Source: Stackebrandtia albiflava | GTDB lineage: Bacteria; Actinomycetota; Actinomycetes; Mycobacteriales; Micromonosporaceae | Reading direction: 5' to 3' | DNA: 64,000 nt | Assembly: GCF_007994225.1 (NCBI RefSeq) | Contig: NZ_VLLL01000005.1 | Location: forward strand, 907,956-971,955 | Shown: piece after piece, positions 33,286 through 43,500 of the stretch | How positions within the stretch are numbered: the first letter of the stretch is position 1 | Layout: each line of letters begins with the position of its first letter | Position numbers and translations under genes: made by a program | The notes under the pieces: generated by a model | The model's database searches: none | What the model was told of the DNA's origin: nothing | What the model saw: only the letters and a program-made list of their open reading frames with translations

Positions 33286-34511
33286 ACACGTTGCACGCCC
33301 CCGGATTCCCCGAGGCGGAGGTCCGCGACCGGGCCGCACGCGGTGCCGCCGCGGTCTTCCCGCCGACGAACCGGTACGGCACCGCCGTATTCGGTGAGGA
33401 CCCCGACGACCGTTACGGCGGCGACGCTTTGGACGCGATGCGGCTCGTGCCGCCGGTGTTCATGCCCCACCGGTTGGCCCGGCTGATCGAACTCGGCCGT
33501 GAGCCGCTGTTCTCCGACGTGAGCCTGGAGTGCCGGTTCGGCGGGATGCGTTCGCCCGTTCCGGTATACGTGTCGGCGCTGGGGTCCACCCGGGTCGCCG
33601 CCGACGGCGTCGACCTCGCCCGGCAGGCCGGGCGGATCGGGCTGCCGATGGTGATCGGCGAGAACGTCGCGCCGATGAACGGCTTCCGGCCCGAGCGCGA
33701 CGCGCAGCACAAGACGCTGTCGGCGCGCATCCAGGCGTACACCGAGGAGCTTCCCGACGGGGTGGGCGGCGTATGCGTCCAGCAGAGCACCGAGGACGCT
33801 GACACCGAGGTGTGGAACTTCCTCTACAGCGACCCGGTCGTCGAGCCGTTGCTGTCATCCGGGAGGCTGGCCTTCGAACTGAAGACCGGCCAGGGCGCCA
33901 AGCCCGGTCTCGGGGGACTCACCCTGGTCGACGACGCCACCGCGGAACGCCTGGGGGGCCGGTTCGCCGTGGAGTCCCTGGGGGAGGACGGTCCCCTGTT
34001 GCGCTGTGCGAGCCCCGGGACGTTCACCGAGGAGATTTTGCGGCAACAGGTCCACCTGATCCGCAACAACTATCCGCGGGCCCACTGCTGGGTCAAACTG
34101 CCGCCGGCGCGGGACGTCGCCGAGGCCGCCGAAGTCGCCTGGCGCGCGGGTGCCGCCGCAGTCACCGTCGACGGCGCCGAAGGCGGCACGGGTTGGGCGC
34201 CTTCGGGGTTCCTCCGGCACGTGGGCCTGCCGTTGGCGCAGGTCCTCCGGCGGATCGGCACACCCGCGGGCGATCTGCTCGCCAGCGGACGCGTGTGGGA
34301 GGGAACCCGGACGGCCAAGCTCCTGGCGTCGGGGGCCGCCGCGGCCGGGCTCGGTAGGGCCGCCCTCCTCGCGGTGTCCGAAGACCCGGAGGCCGGGTTG
34401 TGCCGCCTCATCGACGCCCTGGCACTGGAACTGCGGATGCTCACCAGCGCCGTGGGCCACTACGACGTCACCCGACTGTCATCCGACGACCTGTGGTCAC
34501 CCCACGACTGA
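33282..34511 (+). CDS. Stand-alone glutamate-synthase FMN-domain protein
   Basis: 409 residues matching only the FMN-binding TIM-barrel of the large subunit of glutamate synthase (ELKTGQGAKPGLGG near residue 205; VTVDGAEGGTGWAPS near residue 297). The glutaminase domain is absent and I see no closely spaced cysteine triad for the 3Fe-4S cluster, so it is not a normal GOGAT. GTG 33282 overlaps the upstream stop in GTGA. It probably carries out an FMN-dependent oxidation, reduction or amination in making the unusual amino acid; which one cannot be told. Confidence 0.88.
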   Translation: MNTLHAPGFPEAEVRDRAARGAAAVFPPTNRYGTAVFGEDPDDRYGGDALDAMRLVPPVFMPHRLARLIELGREPLFSDVSLECRFGGMRSPVPVYVSALGSTRVAADGVDLARQAGRIGLPMVIGENVAPMNGFRPERDAQHKTLSARIQAYTEELPDGVGGVCVQQSTEDADTEVWNFLYSDPVVEPLLSSGRLAFELKTGQGAKPGLGGLTLVDDATAERLGGRFAVESLGEDGPLLRCASPGTFTEEILRQQVHLIRNNYPRAHCWVKLPPARDVAEAAEVAWRAGAAAVTVDGAEGGTGWAPSGFLRHVGLPLAQVLRRIGTPAGDLLASGRVWEGTRTAKLLASGAAAAGLGRAALLAVSEDPEAGLCRLIDALALELRMLTSAVGHYDVTRLSSDDLWSPHD

Positions 34512-34554
34512 CCGGTCGCCCTCGAACCGCCTTCTTCCGACGAGGAGCCACACC

Positions 34555-37500
34555 ATGAACCACGACATCTCCACCGCGTCCGGTGCGGCCACCCACGGTC
34601 GACGGCGGATGTCCGACACCCACACCCCCGGGCCGGCGTCGCACCACCACCACGACGGCGGCGCCGGCCCGGACCTCACCGCCTCGACCGTTCACCGGCT
34701 GGTGGAGGAACGCGCCCGTGCCGTGCCCGACGCGATCGCCGTCGTCCACGGCGACCTGACGCTCACCTATCGGCAACTGGACGCCCGCGCCGACGGGCTC
34801 GCCCGCCGGTTGCGCGACACCGGTGTCGGGCGCGGCACCCGTGTCGCGGTGTGCCTGGACCACCGCCCTCACACGGTGGTGGCGTTGCTGGCCGTCCTGA
34901 AGGCCGGTGGTGCGTTCGTTCCGCTCGATCCGGCGTATCCGGCGGCGCGCAAGGAGTTCGTGCTGGCCGACACCGCGGCACCGGTGGTGGTGTCCAGTGA
35001 CGACCTCGCGGACCGGATACCCGCCGGTGACGCCGTCCTGATCTCCGTCGACGACGCGACCGAAGCCGGCTCCGCGCCGCTGCCGGAGGTCTCCGCCGAC
35101 GATCCCGCCTACGTCATCTACACCTCCGGGTCCACCGGTGAGCCGAAGGGCGTCGTGTTGCGCCACGGGGGCGCCGTCAACTACCTCCGCTGGTGTGCCG
35201 ACGCGTACCCCGCGCATCCGGGGGTCACCGGCACGTTCCTGTACTCGGCACTCACCTTCGACCTCACGATCACCGCCCTCTTCCTTCCGTTGGTGCAGGG
35301 GTCGTCCATCACGATCCCCGTGGTGCCTCCCGGCGGCAACCCCTTCCAGTCCACCGTCGAGGCACTTGTGGAGGGTGCCGCGGCGTCCTTCTTGAAGGCC
35401 ACCCCGTCCCACCTGGAACTGCTGGTGGCGCAGGCGGAACAGGCGGGCCGACGACTGCGCGTCCACACCCATGTGGTCGGCGGTGAGGAACTGACCGGTG
35501 CCCTCACGGCCCGGCTGCTGGCCGTCTCCGATGTGCCGACGACGGTGGTCAACGAGTACGGGCCGACCGAGGCGACCGTCGGATGCGCGAATCACCGGAT
35601 CGACGCCGACACGCGGTTCGAGCCCGGCGGACTACCCATCGGTACGCCGATCGCGAACACCGAGATGTACGTCGTGGATGCCGACGACCGCCTCGTTCCG
35701 GACGGCACCCCGGGCGAACTCCTGATCGGAGGCGTCGGCGTGGCCGCCGGATACCTCAACCGGCCGGAGTTGACCGCCGAGCGGTTCGTGGACAACCCCT
35801 TCGGTCCCGGACGGCTCTACCGCAGTGGTGACCTGGCCATACGACGCCCCGACGGCCTGTTCGGATTCCTGGGCCGCATCGACGACCAGATCAAGCTTCG
35901 CGGGCACCGCATCGAACCCGGCGAGATCGAGGCGGCGTTGCTGACCCACCCGGCGGTCACGTCCGCGACCGTGACGGTACGAGAGGACGTTCCGGGAGAC
36001 CGCCGGTTGACGGCGTACCTGGTCGCACCCGCCGGTTTCGACACCTCCGGTCTTCGTGCCGCGCTCGCGGCGACGTTGCCCTCCCACATGCTTCCCGCCG
36101 CCTTCGTGGTGGTCGACGCGATACCCCTCAACGCCAACGGCAAGGTCGACCGCGACGCCCTGCCGGCCCCCACGGCGGACGCCGGTGCCACGACGCCCGG
36201 GACCGTCTCGGACGACCCGATCGAGGCCGGCATCGCCGAGATCTGGCGCCAGGTGCTGGGGGTCGCCGAGGTCGGCGTCCACGACGACTTCTTCGAACTG
36301 GGAGGCCACTCCCTGCTTGCAACCCGTGTCGTGTCCCGGATCCGGGACGAGTTCGGCGTGGAGGTGCCGATCGGGGCGTTGTTCACCTCGCCCACGGTGG
36401 CCCGCCTCGCCGGACTGGTGTCGGCCGCCGGTGACTCGGAAGGGGGCCGGATCCCCACCGTGCCGCGTGACGGCGGACTGCCCTTGTCGTTCGCGCAACA
36501 GCGACTGTGGTTCCTGGACCAGCTCGAACCCGGTGGCCGCGAATACCTGATCCCGTTCGCGTTCCGGGTCTCCGGTGACTTCGACGTGGCCGCCATGGAG
36601 TCCGCCGTGTCGGCGTTGACGGCGAGGCATGAGGTACTGCGCACCCGTTACGTCGCTGGTGACGACGGCGACCCCCTCCAGGTGGTCGATCCGGCCACGC
36701 AGGTGACGGCCGCTCACATCGACGCGCCGGACGCCGCGGCCGACACCGACACCGACCGGCGGCACATCACAGAGCTTCTGGCCGGGCAGCCGCCGTTCGA
36801 CCTCGCCGCCGATCGCCTGTTGCGGCTGACGGTGCTCCGCTACTCCGACACCGAGCACCTGGTGCTGATCGTCATGCACCACATCGTCTCGGACGGCTGG
36901 TCGGCGGGCATCCTGGCCGCCGAGCTGGGCGAGTTGTACCGCGCCGCTGTCACCGGCACCGCCCCCCACCTTCCCGTCCTTCCCGTCCAGTACGGCGACT
37001 ACGCGGTATGGCAGCGTGCGCGGTTGACCGACGACGTGGTCGGGCGGCAGCTCGAATACTGGACCGAGCGGCTGGCCGGCCTGGAACCACTCGAACTGCC
37101 CACAGACCGCTCTCGGCCCCCGGTCCGTTCCGGCCGCGGCGGTGCCGTGCGCGTCACCCTGCCGCCGGAGGTGGTGGCGGGACTTCGTCGTACGGGCGCG
37201 CGGCGGGGTGCGTCGTTGTTCATGACGGGCCTGGCGGTGTTCCAGCTGTTGATGTCGCGGTACACCCGGCAGACCGACATCGCCGTGGGAACCCCCATCG
37301 CCGGACGCAACCACACCGACGTGGAGAACCTGATCGGATTCTTCGTCAACACCCTCGTCATGCGCACCGACCTGTCGGACGACCCCACCGTCGGACAGCT
37401 CATCGACCGGGTCAGGGAGCACGCACTGGCGGCGTACCGCCATCAGGACGTGCCGTTCGAACAGGTCGTGGCCGCGTTGGCGCCCGAACGCGACCGCTCC

Positions 37501-40500
37501 CGCAATCCGCTGGCGCAGGTGGTGTTCGCGTTCCAGAACACCGAGCAACCCACACTGCGGCGGATCCCGGGGGCCACCGTGTCGCCGTCACCGGTGGGCA
37601 ACGAGCACACCAAGTTCGACCTGACCGTGTTCGCGACCGAACGGGACGGCGGCCTGGAGGTGGAGTTCGTCTACGCCGCCGACCTCTTCGACGAGTCCAC
37701 GGTGGAACGCATGGCGGGGCACTTCGCGCGGCTCGCCGCCGGCGTCGCGCACGGCGACGAGACGCCGACCGCCGAGTTGGACATGACGTCGCCGTCCGAA
37801 CGCCGACGGCTGCTGGCGTGGAGCGGCACGCACACCGACTTCCCCGCCGACGCCGTCGTGGACGAACTCGTGGCGAGGCGGGCGGCGACCCGGCCGGACG
37901 CGGTTGCCCTCGTCGACGGCGACGTCACGTGGACGTACCGGGACCTCGACACGCGCGCCAACCGTCTGGCGCACCTGTTGAGGCGGGCGGGATGCGGGCA
38001 TGAGACCCCGGTCGGCGTGCAACTGCCCCCGGGCGGCGACCTGGTCGTCACCGTGCTCGCGATCCTGAAGGCCGGCGGGGCCTATGTCCCATTGGACATG
38101 GGGTACCCGCCCGCCCGGCTGGAATTCATGATTCGCGACACCGGCGCGCCACTCGTCGTCACCGGGACCGCCGCCCCGGTGAGCGGCCTGTCGGACATCC
38201 CGGCGCGGTTGTTGTCGTGGGAGGCCGTCGAGGCGGAACTCGCGGCTCAACCCGAGACACCTCCTGACCGTGTCACCACGGCGGAGAGCCTGGCCTACGT
38301 CATCTACACCTCCGGTTCCACCGGTACCCCCAAGGGCGTCCAGGTCACACACCGCAACATCAACCGCCTCACACACGGTGACTACGCGCCGCTGGCACCC
38401 GGCGACACGGTCGCGCAGATCTCCAACACCGCGTTCGACGCGTTCACCTGGGAGTGTTGGGCGACCCTCACCCACGGCGCGACCCTGGCGATCCTGCCGA
38501 GGGAGACCGTGCTCAGCGCCGCCGCCCTGGCGACGGAACTGCGACGCCGACGCGTCACCGCCCTGTTCATGACCGCGGCCCTCTTCCACCAACACCTGCT
38601 GGAGCGGCCGGACCTGTTCGACGGAGTGCGTACCGTCATGTTCGGCGGTGAGACCGTCGAGCGGTCGGTCGTCGACCGGCTGGTCGCGCGGGAGCATGGT
38701 CCCGGCGCGGTCGTCAACGGATACGGCCCCACCGAGACGACGACGTTCGCCCTGACCCACACCGTGGTGCCGGGCCGGCACGCCGACGCCAGGACGATCC
38801 CGATCGGACGGCCGATCGCCGACACGGACGTGTACATCGTGGACGCCACGGGACGCCCGGTCCCGGTGGGTGTCCCCGGTGAGTTGTGGATCGGCGGTGC
38901 CGGGGTCGCGCGCGGCTACCACGGCAGGCCGGAGTTGACCGCCGAGCGGTTCGTCGACTCTCCGTTCGGTAGGGGGCGGGTGTACCGCACCGGTGATCTC
39001 GTCAAATGGCTCCCGGACGGTCACGTCGAGTTCCTCGGCCGTATCGACGGGCAGGTGAAACTTCGCGGGCACCGCATCGAACCCGGTGAGATCGAGGCTG
39101 CGATCCTGAGAGACCGTGGGGTGTCGGCCTGCACCGTCGTGGTCAGGGAGGACACTCCGGGGGACAGGCGACTGGTGGCCTATCTGGTGTCGGACGAGGG
39201 CGTCGACACGGCGGTCCTGCGTGACGCCCTCAGAGCCCGGATCCCGGAGTACATGGTGCCGGGTGCCTTCGTCACGGTCCCGGCGATCCCGTTGACACCC
39301 AACGGGAAGGTCGACCGTCGCGCACTGCCGGCACCTCCCGCCCGGCACGAGGCCGCCGACGGGTTCGTGGCCCCGCGCACTCCCACCGAGGAGGCCGTCG
39401 CGGCGGCGTGGCGCGACGTACTACACGTGACCGACGTCGGCGTACACGACGACTTCTTCGCCTCGGGTGGTCATTCGCTGTCGGCCACCCGGCTGGTGTC
39501 GCGGTTGAACCGCGACCTGGCGGCGGGCATGACCGTGGCGGAGGTGTTCGCCGCGCCGACGGTGGCCGGACTCGCCGCCGCCGTAGACGGCCGCGCCGGC
39601 ATGAACGAGAGGACGAACGGCGGCATCCCGGTGTCGCCACGTCACGACGCCATGCCGTTGTCGTTCGCGCAGCAGCGGTTGTGGTTCCTCGACCAGTTGG
39701 AGCCCGACGACGCGGAGTACCTGGTCCCGTTCGGGATGCGGGTGTCGGGCGTCCTCGACGTCGCCGCCCTGGAGAAGGCCGTGACGGCGCTGGTGGCGCG
39801 GCATGAGGTGTTGCGTACCCGCTTCGCCGCCGACGCCAACGGAGACCCGGTCCAGGTGATCGACCCGCCCACCCCGGTGACGGCGGTGCGGGTTACGGCG
39901 CGCGACGCGGACCACGCACTGGACATCCTGACCGACCACTCCCACCGGCCGTTCGACCTGTCGGCGGATCCGATGTTGCGTCTCACGGTGGTCCAGTCGT
40001 CGGAAACCGAGTACCTGGTGCTGATCGTCATGCACCACATCGCCGCCGACGGCTGGTCGGCGGGCGTCCTGGCCACCGAACTGGGACGGCTCTACGCCGC
40101 CGGCACGACGGGCGCCCGCCCGGACCTTCCGACGCTTCCGGTGCAGTACGCGGACTTCGCGGCCTGGCAACGTGACCACCTCACCGGTGACCTGCTCGAC
40201 CGGCAACTGTCCTACTGGACCGAGCGGCTCAGGGGCCTGGAACCACTCGAACTGCCCACCGACCGGCCACGCCCGGTGGTGCGCTCGGGAAACGGCGATG
40301 CCGTCTCCTTCCGGCTTCCGCATTCCACCGTCGAAGGACTGCGGCGGTTGACGGCGACACACGGCACGTCGTTGTTCATGACCACCCTCGCCGCGTTCCA
40401 GTTGTTGTTGGCGCGGTATACCCGGCAGACCGACATCGCCGTGGGCACCCCCATGGCCGGACGCAATCACGCCGACGTCGAGGAACTCGTCGGGTTCTTC

Positions 40501-43500
40501 GTCAACACCCTCGTCATGCGCACCGACCTGTCAGACCGCCTCACCGTCGCCGGGTTGCTCGAACAGGTCAGGCGACACGCCCTCGACGCCCACACCCACC
40601 AGGACCTTCCCTTCGAGCGACTCGTCGACGAACTCGCGCCGCGCCGCGATCCCTCCCGCAACCCGCTGGTACAGGTCCTGTTCGCATTGCAGAACGTGGC
40701 CGACCTGGAGAACTGGTCACTTCCGGGGCTCGACGTGGAGGCGATACCGACACTCAACCACCGCACCCGGTTCGACCTGACCATGACCATGGCGGAACAG
40801 GACGACGGAACCGTCGTGGGTGACCTGGTGTACGCGACCGACCTGTTCGACCGGTCCACGGTGGAGCGTATGGCGGGCCACTACGTGAACCTGGTCGCGT
40901 CGATGGTGCGGGACGTGGACGCGCACGTCGACGACCTGGACATGCTGTCGAAGACGGAGCGGCGGCTCGTCCGGACGGTGTGGAACGACACGGGCCTCGC
41001 GATCCCCGAGGATGCCACCGTGGACGGTCTCGTGACCGCGCGGGCGGCCGCCGCCCCCGCCGCCGTCGCCGTCGTCGACGGGGACCGCCGGGTCACGTAC
41101 GGCGAGCTCGAGACGCGGGCCAACCGGCTCGCGCACCTCCTGCGGGATCACGGGGCCGGCCCGGAGACCTTGGTGGGGGTGTGCCTCGACCGGAGCGCCG
41201 ACATGGTCGTCTCGCTGCTGGCCATCCTGAAGGCGGGGGCCGCGTACCTGCCGTTGGACCGCGACTATCCGGCCGCCCGGATCGAGTTCATGGTCGCGGA
41301 CACGGCCGCGCCGCTCGTCATCACCGACACCGCACTGGCGTCCCGGCTTCCCGACACGGCCGCGCGGTTGCTCCTACTGGACACCCTGGGAGACGAGCTG
41401 GCGGAACACCCCGAGACGCCACCGGACACAATGTCCACGACAGACGGACTGGCCTATGTCATCTACACGTCCGGTTCCACCGGGACGCCGAAGGGCGTCC
41501 AGGTCACGCATCGCAACATCAATCGCCTCGTCCACAACCGGTACGCCGACGTCACGGCGTCCGACGTGGTCGCCCAGGTGTCGAACTGCTCCTTCGACGC
41601 CTACACCTTCGAGTGCTGGGGCGCGTTGGTGAACGGGGCCACCATGGCGGTCATCGGCAAGGACACCACTTTGCACGCGCCGGCGCTGCGCGGCGCCCTG
41701 GAACGGCACGGCGTGTCCACCATGTTCCTGACGTCGGCGCTGTTCCACCAGCACCTGCTGGAGGATCCGGCGATCTTCTCGGGGTTGAAGACGGTCCTGT
41801 ACGGCGGCGAGGCCATCGACCGTTCCACCGCGGACCGCCTGGTCTCCGGTGACGACGGCCCGTCCGTCCTCATGCACGTCTACGGTCCGACCGAGACCAC
41901 CACCTTCGCCACCGCGCACCGGGTGACCCGTGACCGGCACACCGCGACGCCGACCCTGCCGATCGGTGCGCCGATAGCCAACACGACCGCCCACGTCGTC
42001 GACGCGGCGTTCCGGCCGGTCGGTATCGGTGTCCCCGGTGAGTTGTTGATCGGCGGCCCCGGCGTGGCGCGCGGATACCACGGCAGGCCCGAGCTGACCG
42101 CGGAGAAGTTCGTCGACGACCCGTTCGGCGACGGCAGGGTGTACCGCACCGGTGACCTCGTGAAGTGGCTTCCCGACGGACAGATCGAGTTCCTCGGACG
42201 CATCGACAAACAGGTCAAACTGCGTGGGTTCCGCATCGAACTGGGCGAGGTCGAGACGGCGATCCTGACCGACCCGACGGTCGACACCTGCACCGTCGTT
42301 CTGCGCGAGGACACCCCCGGCGACAAGCGGCTGGTGGCCTACCTGGTATCCGACCGCGACGTGGACACCGCCGCGCTCCGCGTCGCCCTGAAGGACCGGC
42401 TGCCCGAATACATGATCCCCTCGGCACTGGTGACGCTGCCCGCCCTGCCGCTCAACGCCAACGGGAAGATCGACACGGCCGCGCTCCCGGCGGCCGACCC
42501 CGACCGCCCCGACCCCTCCGTGGCGTACGTCGAGCCGGACGGCCCCACCGAGAACACGGTCGCCGCGATCTGGCGGGAGGTGCTTCGCGCCGACCGGATC
42601 GGCGCCCACGACGACTTCTTCGCCCTGGGCGGGCATTCGTTGTCGGCCACCCGGGTCACCTCCCGGTTGCGGACCGGGCACGGCGTCGACCTGCCCGTCA
42701 GGACGCTGTTCACGTCGCCGACGTTGCGGGAGTTCGCCGCCGCCGTGGACGCCGCCGACAGCGTGGTGGCCGCGCGGATACGCCGCACCGGGCGCGACAC
42801 ACCGCCACCGGCGTCCTTCGCGCAGCAGCGGTTGTGGTTCCTGGACCAGCTCGGCGCCGGAGGTGGCGACTGGCTGGTGCCGTTCGCCATGCGGGTGACC
42901 GGGCCGCTGGACGTCGGCGCGTTGGAGGCCGCCGTCACGGAACTGGTCACCCGGCACGAGATACTGCGGACGAGGTTCGTCGCCGACGACCGTGGTGAAC
43001 CGGTCCAGATCATCGATCCGCCCGCCCAGGTCGTCGCGGAGACGACCGACGTGTCCGGCCTTCCCGCCGACGTGGCCGCCGAAGCGGCCCGGCGCGCCGT
43101 CGACGAGTGCGCGGCACGTCCGTTCGACCTGGCCGCCGACCGGCTGTTGCGCCTGGCGGTGGCCCGGGTGACCCGCGACGAGCACCTGGTGCTGATCGTC
43201 ATGCACCACATCGTGTCGGACGGCTGGTCGGCCGGGATCCTGGCCGACGAACTCGACCGGTGCTACGCGGCGGCCCTGGACGGCCGCCCGGTGTCCCTGC
43301 CGCCGTTGCGGGTCCAGTACGCGGATTTCGCCGCCTGGCAACGTCGACGGCGAGACGGAGACGACGCCGCCCGCCGGGAGGAGTACTGGACACGGCGGTT
43401 GGCCGACCTGGAACCCCTCGAACTCCCCACCGACCGGGCGAGGCCCGCCGAACGCAGTGGCCGCGGCGACGCGGTGACGTTCTCGCTGCCCGCCACCACG

